From Pseudomonadota bacterium (GTDB lineage Bacteria; Pseudomonadota; Alphaproteobacteria; Reyranellales; Reyranellaceae): a stretch of DNA of 64,000 bases. Positions within the stretch are counted from its first letter, which is position 1. Each line of letters begins with the position of its first letter. Position numbers and translations under genes: made by a program. A model generated the notes under the pieces. It was not told the origin of the DNA, did no database searches, and worked only from the letters and a program-made list of their open reading frames with translations. The stretch lies in the NCBI GenBank assembly GCA_020160955.1, contig JAIUOX010000006.1, positions 1 through 64,000 of the forward strand, read 5' to 3'. This document shows, one piece after another, positions 35,626 to 44,322 of this stretch.

Positions 35626-36408
35626 TCAGGCTTTCCTTGCTGGTTTGGCCTTGCCGGCCCTTGGATCGAACGCGATGTCGCGCGGCCGACCGGTGAGGTG
35701 TTCGCCGCTGTCGACGATCAGCGTGTCGCCGGTGAAGGTCGGCGTCTGCAGGATGAAGCGCATCGCGCGCACCAGGTCCTCGACCGTGACGCCGACGCCC
35801 AGCGGGTTCTGGGTGTGCTGCTCGGCGAAGCGCGCGTCGGTCTGGCTGCCGCTGCGCAGCGTCAGGCCGGGCGCGATGCCGGCGACCCGCAGGCGCGGCG
35901 CCAGCGCCTGCGCCAGCACCGTGGTCAGGCCCTGCAGGCCGACCTTGGACAGGGTGTAGGTCAGGAAGTCGGGATTGAGGTTGAACAGCTTCTGGTCGAG
36001 CAGGTTGACGATCACCCCGGTCTCGCCGTCCGGCAGCTGGCGCGCCAGCGCCTGCGACAGCAGCATCGGCGCGCGCAGGTTGATCGCCATGTGCCGGTCG
36101 AAGTCGGCGGCGGTCGCGGTGGGGGCACGGTCGAGCTTGAACAGCGAGGCGCTGTTGACCAGGCAGGTGAGCCGCACGCCCGGGGCCCGGCAGCGGCCGA
36201 CCAGCGCCTCGGCCTGGCGGGCCGACGACAGGTCGGCCCTCAGCGCCTTGGCCCGGCCGCCCGCGGCCACGATGTCGGCCACGGTCCGTTGAGCCTCGAC
36301 GCCCGAGGAATGGTGGTGCACGAACACGAAGTAGCCATCGGCCGCCAGCGCCATCGCCAACGCCCGCCCGACCCTGATCGCTCCCCCCGTGACCAAGGCG
36401 CCGTTCAT
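35626..36408 (-). CDS. SDR-family pteridine reductase-like (FolM-like)
   Basis: 260 residues from the ATG at 36408. SDR motifs: GALVTGGAIRVGRALA (nucleotide binding; the Arg after TGG-AI is typical of pteridine reductases and NADPH use), NSASLF in place of NNAS, and YTLSKVGL with the catalytic Tyr-x3-Lys. Adjacent to folB, so a dihydromonapterin/dihydrofolate reductase role like FolM is likely. General SDR activity cannot be excluded. Confidence 0.83.
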   Translation of the reverse strand: MNGALVTGGAIRVGRALAMALAADGYFVFVHHHSSGVEAQRTVADIVAAGGRAKALRADLSSARQAEALVGRCRAPGVRLTCLVNSASLFKLDRAPTATAADFDRHMAINLRAPMLLSQALARQLPDGETGVIVNLLDQKLFNLNPDFLTYTLSKVGLQGLTTVLAQALAPRLRVAGIAPGLTLRSGSQTDARFAEQHTQNPLGVGVTVEDLVRAMRFILQTPTFTGDTLIVDSGEHLTGRPRDIAFDPRAGKAKPARKA

Positions 36409-36424
36409 GGCACGGTCACACGTC

Positions 36425-36453
36425 TTGCTGTCCTGTTCACGCCAATCTACTAG
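36425..36453 (+). promoter_or_regulatory. Candidate sigma-70 promoter, near-leaderless transcript
   Basis: TTGCTG (36425-36430), 17 bp, TACTAG (36448-36453). Transcription would begin about three bases before the ATG at 36463, so the mRNA would be nearly leaderless, matching the lack of a ribosome-binding site there. Confidence 0.35.
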
Positions 36454-36462
36454 CATGCGCCC

Positions 36463-37584
36463 ATGACTTCGTCCCCGTTCGAAACCGTCGACTGCGTCGT
36501 GATCGGCGCCGGCGTCGTCGGCCTGGCCGTCGCGCGCGCCCTTGCCCTTGCCGGCCGTGAGGTCATCGTCGTCGAGGCGGCGGACGCGATCGGCACCGAG
36601 ACCAGCTCGCGCAACTCCGAGGTCATCCACGCCGGCATCTACTACCCGAAGGACAGCCTGATGGCGCGGGCCTGCGTGTCGGGACGCCGGATGCTCTACG
36701 CCTACTGCCGCGACCACGGCGTGCCGCACATCAATTGCGGCAAGCTGATCGTCGCCACCAACCCGGCCGAGAGCGAGAAGCTCGCCGAGATCAAGGGCCG
36801 TGCCGAGGCCAACGGCGTCGAGGGCATGCGCCTGCTGACGGCGGCCGAGGCGCAGGCGATGGAACCCAACCTGCAGTGCACGGCGGCGCTCCTGTCGCCC
36901 GCCACCGGCATCATCGACAGCCATTCCTACATGCTGTCGCTGCAGGGCGACGCCGAGGCCCGGGGCGCGATGTACGCCTTCAACAGCCCGGTCGAGGCCG
37001 GCCGCGTCGCCAATGCCGGGATCGATCTCGAGGTCGGCGGCGCCGAACCGATGCGGCTGCGCTGTCGGCTGGTCGTCAACTCGGCCGGCCTGCACGCGCC
37101 GACGCTGGCGCGAAAGATCGTCGGCCTGCCATCCGATCGCATCCCGCCCGCGTACTACGCGAAAGGAAACTATTTCACCTTGGCCGGACGCTCGCCCTTC
37201 TCGCGCCTGATCTACCCCGTCCCCGTGCCGGGCGGGCTGGGCGTGCACATCACCGTCGACATGGGCGGGCAGGCCAAGTTCGGCCCCGATGTCGAGTGGA
37301 TCGACAGCATCGACTACACGGTCGACCCGCATCGCGCCGACAAGTTCTATGCCGCGGTGCGGCGCTACTGGCCGGGCCTCAAGGACGGCGCGCTGCAGCC
37401 GGGCTATGCCGGCATCCGGCCCAAGACGGTGCCGCAGGGCGCGCCGGCGCAGGATTTCCAGGTGCAGGGACCGGCCGAGCACGGGGTGCCGGGACTGATC
37501 AACCTGTTCGGCATCGAATCGCCCGGCCTCACCGCCTCGCTGGCGCTCGCCGAGCAGGTGGCGGGGATCGCCGCCACGGCATGA
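36463..37584 (+). CDS. FAD-dependent oxidoreductase of the L-2-hydroxyglutarate dehydrogenase (LhgO) type
   Basis: 373 residues. N-terminal dinucleotide motif [17 protein letters not shown], then [20 protein letters not shown], which is characteristic of the LhgO/L2HGDH group of DAO-fold enzymes, and the C-terminal [15 protein letters not shown] and [16 protein letters not shown]. It likely oxidises an L-2-hydroxy acid, feeding electrons to the respiratory chain or oxygen. Overlaps the following hydrolase gene by ATGA. Confidence 0.86.
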   Translation: MTSSPFETVDCVVIGAGVVGLAVARALALAGREVIVVEAADAIGTETSSRNSEVIHAGIYYPKDSLMARACVSGRRMLYAYCRDHGVPHINCGKLIVATNPAESEKLAEIKGRAEANGVEGMRLLTAAEAQAMEPNLQCTAALLSPATGIIDSHSYMLSLQGDAEARGAMYAFNSPVEAGRVANAGIDLEVGGAEPMRLRCRLVVNSAGLHAPTLARKIVGLPSDRIPPAYYAKGNYFTLAGRSPFSRLIYPVPVPGGLGVHITVDMGGQAKFGPDVEWIDSIDYTVDPHRADKFYAAVRRYWPGLKDGALQPGYAGIRPKTVPQGAPAQDFQVQGPAEHGVPGLINLFGIESPGLTASLALAEQVAGIAATA

Positions 37585-38426
37585 CCCTGGCCCGGCGCGG
37601 TCTCCTCGCCTCGCTGGCCGGCCTGCTCGGCGGCTGCTCGCCCGCCGCGCTCCTCAACGCCACGGTGCCGAAGCGCGGCTACACGCGCGAGACCGACCTC
37701 GCCTACGGTCCGGACCCGCGCCAGCGGCTCGACCTGTACCGGCCGGAACAGCCCGCGGCGCGGCCCTGCACGGTGGTGTTCTTCTACGGCGGATCGTGGG
37801 ACTCCGGCAGCAAGGCCGACTACCTGTTCGTCGGCCAGGCGCTGGCCGCCGCCGGCCACACCGCGATAGTGCCCGACTACCGCGTCTTTCCCGAGGCCCG
37901 CTTCCCGACCTTCGTCGAGGACGGCGCCACGGCCGTGCGCTGGGCCGCCGGGAACGGCGACGGCCGTCCGCTGGTCGTCATGGGACACTCGGCCGGGGCC
38001 CACATCGCGCTGATGCTGGCGGCCGACACGCCCTACCTGGCGCAGGCCGGCCTCGAGCGCGGCGCCCTGGCCGGGGCGATCGGCGTGGCCGGGCCCTACG
38101 ACTTCCTGCCGCTGAAGTCGGCCCGCCTGGTCGAGATCTTCGGCGGCCGCGACAACCCGGCCACCCAGCCCATCACCTTCGCCCGGGCGCCGCTGCCGCC
38201 GGCCCTGCTGATCCACGGGCTGGACGACCGCACCGTGCTGCCGCGCAACAGCGAGCGGCTCGCCGCGGCGTGGCGCCAGGCCGGCGCGCCGGTCGAGCTA
38301 CGCCTCTACCCCGGCGTCGACCACGTCGACGCGATCGCCGCCATGGCCGGGTTCCTGCAGGCCCGCGCGCCCACCCGGGCCGACGTCACCGCCTGGCTCG
38401 CCCAGTTGCCGTCCCCCTCCCGCTGA
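37581..38426 (+). CDS. Lipoprotein alpha/beta hydrolase (esterase/lipase type)
   Basis: 281 residues from the ATG overlapping the previous stop. The N-terminus ([13 protein letters not shown]) is a lipoprotein signal with the lipobox LGGC. Catalytic parts: oxyanion region [10 protein letters not shown], nucleophile elbow GHSAGAH, Asp in [10 protein letters not shown] and His in GVDHVDAI. Carboxylesterase of the BD-FAE/HSL-like group, anchored in the envelope. Substrate unknown. Confidence 0.86.
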   Translation: MTLARRGLLASLAGLLGGCSPAALLNATVPKRGYTRETDLAYGPDPRQRLDLYRPEQPAARPCTVVFFYGGSWDSGSKADYLFVGQALAAAGHTAIVPDYRVFPEARFPTFVEDGATAVRWAAGNGDGRPLVVMGHSAGAHIALMLAADTPYLAQAGLERGALAGAIGVAGPYDFLPLKSARLVEIFGGRDNPATQPITFARAPLPPALLIHGLDDRTVLPRNSERLAAAWRQAGAPVELRLYPGVDHVDAIAAMAGFLQARAPTRADVTAWLAQLPSPSR

Positions 38427-38519
38427 TCCGCTTCGCGGAAGGACATTCCGGGGTGCTGGCCCGGTCCTGCCCGGTTGGCTAATGCTGGAGGCCAACCGAG
38501 ACCCATGGGGAAACACCAG

Positions 38520-39491
38520 ATGATCAAGACGCGCTTCACCGAGATGTTCGGCATCAAGCACCCGATCGTGCAGGGCGGCATGCAGTGGGTCGGCCGGGCC
38601 GAGCTCGCCTCCGCCGTGTCGAACGCCGGCGCGCTCGGAATCCTGACCGGCCTGACGCAGCCGACGCCGGAGGACCTGCGCAAGGAGATCAAGCGCTGCC
38701 GCGAGATGACCGACCAGCCGTTCGGCGTGAACCTCACGATCCTGCCGACCCTCGTGCCGCGGCCCTACGGCGAGTACATCGACGCGATCTGCGACTCCGG
38801 CGTGAAGATCGTCGAGACCGCGGGCAACAATCCCAAGCCGTTCCTGCCGAAGCTCAAGGAGCACGGCATCAAGGTGATCCACAAGTGCACCTCGGTGCGC
38901 CACGGCGTGTCGGCCGAGAAGGCCGGCGTCGACGCGATCTCGATGGACGGCTTCGAGTGCGCCGGCCACCCGGGCGAGGACGACGTGCCGAACCTGGTGC
39001 TGCTGCCGGCGGCGGCCAACGTGATCAAGATCCCGATGCTGGCCTCGGGCGGCTTCGCCGACGCGCGCGGCCTCGTCGCGGCGCTGGCGCTGGGCTGCGA
39101 CGGCATCAACATGGGCACGCGCTTCATGGCGACCAAGGAAGCGCCGATCCACGACAAGGTGAAGCAGGCGCTGGTCGAGAGCGACGAGCGCTCGACCGCG
39201 CTGCTGTTCCGCACCCTGCGCAACACCAGCCGCGTCTACGGCAACTCGGTGGCCAAGAAGGCGATCGAGATGGAGCACGAGGGCAAGACGATCCAGGAGA
39301 TCGGCCCGCTGGTCGCCGGCGCGCGCGGCAAGGTGGTCTACGAGACCGGCGACCTCGAGCACGGCATCTGGTCGGCCGGCACGGTGATGGGCCTGATCCG
39401 CGACATCCCGACCTGCAAGGACCTGGTCGAGCGCATCGTCCGCGAAGCCGAGGACACGATCCGCGGCCGCCTGGCGAAGGCGGTCGCCTGA
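38520..39491 (+). CDS. Nitronate monooxygenase family protein
   Basis: 323 residues from the ATG at 38520 (an ATG at 38505 would add five residues). FMN-binding TIM barrel: HPIVQGGMQWVGRAELASAV, NAGALGIL, MDGFECAGHPGEDDV (with the conserved His) and MLASGGFADARGL, GCDGINMGTRFMAT. It oxidises alkyl nitronates such as propionate-3-nitronate, or acts as a related flavin oxidase. Stands alone, followed by a repeat and a convergent gene. Confidence 0.9.
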   Translation: MIKTRFTEMFGIKHPIVQGGMQWVGRAELASAVSNAGALGILTGLTQPTPEDLRKEIKRCREMTDQPFGVNLTILPTLVPRPYGEYIDAICDSGVKIVETAGNNPKPFLPKLKEHGIKVIHKCTSVRHGVSAEKAGVDAISMDGFECAGHPGEDDVPNLVLLPAAANVIKIPMLASGGFADARGLVAALALGCDGINMGTRFMATKEAPIHDKVKQALVESDERSTALLFRTLRNTSRVYGNSVAKKAIEMEHEGKTIQEIGPLVAGARGKVVYETGDLEHGIWSAGTVMGLIRDIPTCKDLVERIVREAEDTIRGRLAKAVA

Positions 39492-39497
39492 GCACGC

Positions 39498-39529
39498 TTT
39501 CCTCCCTGCGCGGCAGCGCGGGGAGGAAA
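39498..39529. terminator. CCTCCC-type hairpin after nitronate monooxygenase gene
   Basis: TTTCCTCCC (39498-39506) pairs with GGGAGGAAA (39521-39529), with a GC-rich loop that can extend the stem. It lies 6 bp after the stop and resembles the CCTCCC hairpins inside the repeat at 20591-20712. No long T-run follows on the plus strand (an A-run does, so T on the minus strand). Confidence 0.5.
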
Positions 39530-39531
39530 AC

Positions 39532-39603
39532 AAGGTCCCTCGGGCTTCGCCCTCGGGATGACAAGCAAAGCAGCTGTCATCCCGAGCGCAGCGAGGGACC
39601 TTT
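39532..39603. repeat. Palindromic intergenic repeat, copy B
   Basis: Begins AAGGTCCCTCGGGCTTCGCC and ends CGAGCGCAGCGAGGGACCTTT-like (39583-39603), with inner arms around GGGATGAC and GTCATCCC. It is the reverse-complement copy of the element at 30671-30741, differing mainly in the central loop. It fills the space between two convergent genes and could serve as a two-way terminator. Confidence 0.8.
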
Positions 39604-39608
39604 CCCTG

Positions 39609-40361
39609 TCACACCAGGTTGATGCGGCAGCCGCAGATCTCGATCTGCGTCGGGCCGCGGTCGAGGCGGCGCTTCTTGGCCGCCGCCATCACGCGATGCC
39701 GGTCGACGACCTTGACGTCGAACGCCGAAACGCCCGGGCCACGGCCGTCGACGATCGGCGTGAAGCGGATCTCGGCGTCGTCCTCCAGCCGGATGATGTC
39801 GTCGGTCACCGGCAGGTTCAGCAGCTTCGACCAGTGCGCCGCCGCCTTGTCCGGGTCCTCGGCCTGGATCTCGACGCCGCCCAGACCGTTGGTGACGTCG
39901 GAGCGCGCATGCTTCAGCCAGTCCTTCTCGGCCGGCGGCCACCACAGCTTCGGGTCGACGCCGGCCGGCGCGAAGGTGCTGTCGATCGACAGCAGCACGC
40001 TCGACGTGTCGGACGGGTGGAAGTGCGTGTAGTGGTACTCGGGCAGGTCCTTCTGCGCGACCGCGCGGATGCCCATGCCGGTGAGCCGCGCCCGCTCGGC
40101 CTGCGCGTCCGGCACCTGCAGGATCACCATGTAGCCGCCATCGCCGTGGCGCCGGTCGATGTAGCGGCCAGCCGACGTGCCGTCCTGGGTCGGCGACACG
40201 ATCTCGAGGAAGTCGTGCCCGGTCGGGCAGACCACGTTGGCCAGTCCCCACTTCGCCACGCTGGGATCGCGGAACGCCACCTCGAGGCCGAGCACGTCGC
40301 ACAGTTCGGCGCTGGAGCTTTCGAGGTCCTTGGCCACGAACACGCATTGCCGGAGCTTCAT
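39609..40361 (-). CDS. VOC (glyoxalase/dioxygenase) family protein
   Basis: 250 residues from the ATG at 40361. Two vicinal-oxygen-chelate modules: LRQCVFVAKDLESSSAELCD at the N-terminus and NGLGGVEIQAEDPDKAAAHW from about 150. Family members bind a metal and act as isomerases or ring-cleaving dioxygenases. Substrate unknown. It is divergent from the LivM-type permease with 43 bp between starts. Confidence 0.82.
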   Translation of the reverse strand: MKLRQCVFVAKDLESSSAELCDVLGLEVAFRDPSVAKWGLANVVCPTGHDFLEIVSPTQDGTSAGRYIDRRHGDGGYMVILQVPDAQAERARLTGMGIRAVAQKDLPEYHYTHFHPSDTSSVLLSIDSTFAPAGVDPKLWWPPAEKDWLKHARSDVTNGLGGVEIQAEDPDKAAAHWSKLLNLPVTDDIIRLEDDAEIRFTPIVDGRGPGVSAFDVKVVDRHRVMAAAKKRRLDRGPTQIEICGCRINLV

Positions 40362-40404
40362 CGTTCCTCTCCCTTCGTCGTTGCTTGTCCCGTACAGTAG
40401 GCCC

Positions 40405-41346
40405 ATGCGGACCGTGTGGACCATGGGCTTCGTGGCGGCGGCCGCGCTTTCGTTCTGCTTCCCGGATTTCATCGTCTTCCGCTTCACCCAGGCCGCGATC
40501 TGGGCGATCGCGCTGCTCGGCCTCGTGGTGCTGTGCGGGATCAGCGGCCAGTTCTCGTTCGCCCAGGCCGCGCTGTTCGGGATCGGCGGCTACGCCACGG
40601 CGATGATCGGCAACCACACGCCGCTGTCGGTCTACTGGGGCCTGCCGGCCGGCGCGCTGGCCGGCTATGCCGCCGGCTGGGCGCTGGGCCGCATCGCCGG
40701 CGGTCACAGCGTGTGGACGCAGGCGCTGGTCACCTATGCCTTCGCCATCGCCTTCCCCCAGCTCCTGCGCTGGCGGCTGGTCGAGGGCTGGACCGGCGGG
40801 GTCAACGGCCTCTACCTCGATTTCCCCGTGCCGCCGGCCGGCCTGTCCAACGACCGCTGGACCTTCCTGCTGGCCTTGGCGCTGCTGGGCGGCGGCCTGT
40901 GGCTGGTGCGCAACCTGGTCGACAGCCGCTCGGGCCGCGCGATGCGGGCGGCGCGCGACCACGAAGTCGCCGCGACGGCGCAGGGCATCCGGGTGGTCGA
41001 GGTCCGCGCCATCGCCTCCGGCCTGGCCGGGGCGCTGATCGGGCTGGCGGGATGCCTGTCGTCGTTCCAGTTCGGCTACGTCGGGCCCGGCGCCTACGGC
41101 TTCGGCCTGTCGGTGCAGATGCTGTTCGGGCTGGTGATCGGCGGCCTGCAGTCGCCGGCCGGGGCGATCGTCGGCGGGCTGTTCCTGCAGTTCTTCCCCG
41201 ACCTGACGGCCGGGCTGGGCCGCGGCCTGTCGGGACTGCTCTACGCGGTGCTGCTGATCGCGGCGATCCTGGTGATGCCGCGGGGCCTCGCGGGCGCGGC
41301 CGAGACCGCGCTCGCGAAGCTGCGACGGACGCCTAGCGTCCCTTGA
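40405..41346 (+). CDS. Branched-chain amino-acid-type ABC permease (LivM-like), orphan
   Basis: 313 residues with eight or so hydrophobic segments, the LivM pattern GQFSFAQAALFGIGGYATAM and the loop RAARDHEVAATAQGIRVVEV. LivM normally works with LivH, LivF, LivG and LivK; none is next to it in this window. It is flanked by a VOC gene and a convergent enoyl-CoA hydratase gene whose end overlaps its own by 14 bp. Either partners are encoded elsewhere or the gene is a leftover. Confidence 0.85.
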   Translation: MRTVWTMGFVAAAALSFCFPDFIVFRFTQAAIWAIALLGLVVLCGISGQFSFAQAALFGIGGYATAMIGNHTPLSVYWGLPAGALAGYAAGWALGRIAGGHSVWTQALVTYAFAIAFPQLLRWRLVEGWTGGVNGLYLDFPVPPAGLSNDRWTFLLALALLGGGLWLVRNLVDSRSGRAMRAARDHEVAATAQGIRVVEVRAIASGLAGALIGLAGCLSSFQFGYVGPGAYGFGLSVQMLFGLVIGGLQSPAGAIVGGLFLQFFPDLTAGLGRGLSGLLYAVLLIAAILVMPRGLAGAAETALAKLRRTPSVP

Positions 41347-42124
41347 AGTTCGGCGCGCGCTTCTCGACGAAGGCGCGGGCGGCTTCCTTGTGGTCCTCGG
41401 TCTCGCCGGTGCGGATCATGCGCGCCGCCTCGCTGTCGAGCGCCTCGGAGAGCGTGCCCTCCTCGGCGATCTTCATGTTCTTCTTGACGTGCCACCACGC
41501 CACGCGCGGGCCGGCGGCCAGCTTCTTGGCGAACGCCATCGTCTCGGCCTCGAGGTTGGCGTCGTCGACGATGCGGTTCGCGAGGCCGAGCTGCTCGATC
41601 TGCTCGGCATTCAGGATCTCGGCCGTGAAGTAGAGCTCGCGCGCCTTCGACGTGCCGACCAGCCGGTGCAGGAAGAAATGCGAGCCGAAGTCACCCGAGA
41701 AGCCGACCTTGGCGAAGGCCGTGGTCATGCGTGCGCTCTTGCCGGCGAAGCGCATGTCGGCGGCCAGCGCGATCGACAGGCCGGCGCCGGCGGCGACGCC
41801 GTTCACCATGGCGATGGTCGGCTTGCCCATCTCGTGCAGCAGTTCGGAGACGCGCATGCGGATGCGGATGTCGTGGACCTTGTCCTCGTAGGTCTTGTCG
41901 TGGTCGCGGCCGGCCGCCATCGACTTGACGTCGCCGCCGGCGCAGAACGCCTTGTCACCGGCGCCGCGCACCACGACGCAGCCGATGTCGCGCGAGCCCG
42001 CGGCCTCTTCCAGCGCGTCGTTCAGGCCGGTCATCATGTCCCGCGACAGGGCGTTCATCGCGTCGGGACGGTTCAGGACGATCTTCATGACGCCGTCTTC
42101 GACGGATTTCAGCAAGTGAGACAT
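41333..42124 (-). CDS. Enoyl-CoA hydratase/isomerase family protein
   Basis: 263 residues from the ATG at 42124. Crotonase fold: LNRPDAMNALSRDM, DKAFCAGGDVKSM (oxyanion hole), NGVAAGAGLSIALAADMRFA (second oxyanion Gly) and the tail EAARAFVEKRAPNFKGR. The acidic pair of classic hydratases is not obvious: the loop reads FAKVGFSGDFGSHFFLHRLVG, with Asp near the second position, as in some isomerases or dehalogenases. Acyl-CoA substrate unknown. Divergent from another crotonase-fold gene. Confidence 0.88.
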   Translation of the reverse strand: MSHLLKSVEDGVMKIVLNRPDAMNALSRDMMTGLNDALEEAAGSRDIGCVVVRGAGDKAFCAGGDVKSMAAGRDHDKTYEDKVHDIRIRMRVSELLHEMGKPTIAMVNGVAAGAGLSIALAADMRFAGKSARMTTAFAKVGFSGDFGSHFFLHRLVGTSKARELYFTAEILNAEQIEQLGLANRIVDDANLEAETMAFAKKLAAGPRVAWWHVKKNMKIAEEGTLSEALDSEAARMIRTGETEDHKEAARAFVEKRAPNFKGR

Positions 42125-42141
42125 CGACTTCCTCCGGGATT

Positions 42142-42177
42142 GCGAATCGCGCTGGTTGCGGCGAATGTTTCGCAAAC
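42142..42177. promoter_or_regulatory. Inverted repeats between divergent crotonase genes
   Basis: GCGA-A-TCGC (42142-42150) and GCGAA-TGT-TTCGC (42161-42173), the second nested in GTTGCG...CGCAAAC (42155-42177). They sit in the 111 bp gap between the two divergent enoyl-CoA hydratase genes and could be operators for a TetR/FadR-like repressor. Short arms make chance possible. Confidence 0.3.
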
Positions 42178-42235
42178 AAGCCGGTCGCGCAACGACATTT
42201 GGTCTTGCGCAGCGGAACGAAAGGGCGAGGAAACC

Positions 42236-43075
42236 ATGGCCTACGAGACGTTGCTGACCGACCTCAAGGACGGCGTCATGACGGTGACGCTGAACCGGCC
42301 CGACAAGCTCAACGCCTTCAACACCGCGATGAGCCGCGACCTCATCGGCTTCTTCCGCGACGTGAATGCAATGGATGAAGTCCGGGCGATCGTGGTCACC
42401 GGCGCCGGGCGGGCGTTCTGCGCCGGCGCCGACATCTCCGGCGGCAGCGGCGCCTTCCAGGTCTGGAACGACGGCAGCAAGCCGCAGAAGCGCGATGCCC
42501 GCGATTCGATCACGCTGGCGATCCACAATTGCCTGAAACCGGTGATCGCCGCGATCAACGGCGCGGCGGTCGGGGTCGGCATCACCATGTGCCTGCCGAT
42601 GGACATCCGCATGGTCTCGACCAGCGCCAGGATCGGCTTCGTGTTCAACAAGCGCGGCATGGCGATGGAAGCCGGCTCGTGCTGGTTCCTGCCGCGGCTG
42701 GTCGGCATGCAGCAGGCGCAGGAATGGGTGATGACCGCCGAGCTGTTCGGCGCCGAGGAAGCCTTGAAGGGCGGCCTGGTGCGCTCGGTCCATGCGCCCG
42801 ACGACCTGTTGCCGGCGGCGCAGGCGCTGGCCGCCAGGTTCGCCGCCAGCACCTCGTCGGCGGTCGCCGCCGCGGTCAACCGCCGCCTGATGTGGAGCAT
42901 GTGGGGAGCCCAGGACCCGCTCGACGCGGTGTCGCTCGACCTGCAGTGCGTCGGCTACCTCGCGGCCGGCGCCGACGCGCAGGAGGGCATCAAGTCGTTC
43001 TTCGAGAAGCGCGCGCCGACTTTCCCGCTGAAGCCCAGCAAGGACATGCCGCCGTTCGGCCCGTGGTCCGAGTAG
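42236..43075 (+). CDS. Enoyl-CoA hydratase/isomerase family protein
   Basis: 279 residues; ATG at 42236 preceded by GGGCGAGGAAA. Crotonase motifs: LNRPDKLNAFNTAM, GRAFCAGADISGG, INGAAVGVGITMCLPMDIRM, and GMAMEAGSCWFLPRLVG, where the Glu could be the catalytic acid/base. First gene of an operon with a P450, a thiolase and a quinone reductase, so it probably hydrates an acyl-CoA in that pathway. C-terminus KRAPTFPLKPSKDMPPFGPW is longer than in the divergent paralogue. Confidence 0.9.
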   Translation: MAYETLLTDLKDGVMTVTLNRPDKLNAFNTAMSRDLIGFFRDVNAMDEVRAIVVTGAGRAFCAGADISGGSGAFQVWNDGSKPQKRDARDSITLAIHNCLKPVIAAINGAAVGVGITMCLPMDIRMVSTSARIGFVFNKRGMAMEAGSCWFLPRLVGMQQAQEWVMTAELFGAEEALKGGLVRSVHAPDDLLPAAQALAARFAASTSSAVAAAVNRRLMWSMWGAQDPLDAVSLDLQCVGYLAAGADAQEGIKSFFEKRAPTFPLKPSKDMPPFGPWSE

Positions 43076-43083
43076 GCCGGACC

Positions 43084-44310
43084 ATGACGGCCTACGTCTT
43101 CGACCTCGGCGATCCGGCGACCAACGCCGACCCCTTCCCCGCCTTCGCCCGGCTGCGCGCAACCGACCCGGTGCACTGGTCGCCGGCCATGAAGGCATGG
43201 ATCGTGACGCGCTACGCCGACGTCCGGCAGGTCGCGCTCAACAACCGCGAGATCTCGGCCGACCGGCTGACGCCGTTCTTCCGCGCCAACCCGGAGTACA
43301 AGAGCGGCGCGATCGACAGCCTGGTGCGCTACCTCAACCACTGGATGGTGTTCCGCGACCCGCCGGACCACACCCGCCTGCGTCGGCTGTTCACCAAGGC
43401 CTTCACGCCGACCGCCGTCGCCAACCTCGCGCCCAACGTCGAGAGCATCGTGGCCGAGCTGATCGACGGCATGGAAGCCAAGGCGCGCCGCGGCGAGCCG
43501 GTCGACTTCATCGCCGACTTCGCCTACCCGCTGCCCGCCTCGGTGATCATGGACCTGCTGGGCGTGCCGCGGACCGACCTCGCGCGCGTCAAGGTGTGGT
43601 CGGACGAGATCGCGCTGTTCATCGGCACCGCCCAGGTGGCGGGCAACAAGTACCTGCGCGCCGAGCAGGGCGCGAAGGCGATGGCCGCCTACTTCCGCGC
43701 GCTGGTCGAGGCCCGCACCGCCGCGCCGGCGGCCGACATGATCAGCCAGCTGGTGCTGGCGCGCGACGACCGCGACGCGCTCTCGACCGACGAGATCATC
43801 GGCACCTGCATCCTCCTGCTGTTCGCCGGCCACGAGACCACGACCAACCTGATCGGCAACGGCTTCCTGTACTCGATGAAGCACCGCGACCAGTGGGAGC
43901 GGCTGGCCGCCGACCCGTCGCTGGCCGGTCGCGCGGTCGAGGAATGGCTGCGCTACGACGGCCCGTCGGGCGCGCTGGCCCGCATCGCCGCCGCCGACCT
44001 CGAGCTGGGCGGGCGCACGATCCGCGCCGGCCAGCGCGTCTTCGCCTTCGCCAACGCGGCCAACCGCGATCCCGAGGCGTTCGCGGACGCCGAGCGCTTC
44101 GACATCGGCCGCGAGACCAACCCGCACCTGACCTTCGGCCACGGCATCCACTTCTGCCTCGGCGCGCCGCTCGCCCGGCTGGAGGGCATCATCGCCGCCC
44201 GCCGCCTGACCGAGCGCCTGCCGTCGATCCGGCTGGCCGGCGGGCCGCCCGAGTGGCACGATTCGCTGATATTGCGCGGCGTGAAGGCGCTGCCGGTCAA
44301 GATCGCCTAG
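43084..44310 (+). CDS. Cytochrome P450
   Basis: 408 residues, usual for soluble bacterial P450. Oxygen-binding I-helix LLFAGHETTTNLIGN, ExxR in VEEWLRYDGP, and haem-ligand loop FGHGIHFCLGAPLAR with the axial Cys. It hydroxylates a hydrophobic substrate with electrons from a ferredoxin; no ferredoxin gene is adjacent, though a ferredoxin-reductase fusion is at 19554. It begins 8 bp after the crotonase stop and precedes an SCPx-type thiolase by 12 bp. Confidence 0.93.
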   Translation: MTAYVFDLGDPATNADPFPAFARLRATDPVHWSPAMKAWIVTRYADVRQVALNNREISADRLTPFFRANPEYKSGAIDSLVRYLNHWMVFRDPPDHTRLRRLFTKAFTPTAVANLAPNVESIVAELIDGMEAKARRGEPVDFIADFAYPLPASVIMDLLGVPRTDLARVKVWSDEIALFIGTAQVAGNKYLRAEQGAKAMAAYFRALVEARTAAPAADMISQLVLARDDRDALSTDEIIGTCILLLFAGHETTTNLIGNGFLYSMKHRDQWERLAADPSLAGRAVEEWLRYDGPSGALARIAAADLELGGRTIRAGQRVFAFANAANRDPEAFADAERFDIGRETNPHLTFGHGIHFCLGAPLARLEGIIAARRLTERLPSIRLAGGPPEWHDSLILRGVKALPVKIA

Positions 44311-44322
44311 GGAGGAACAACA

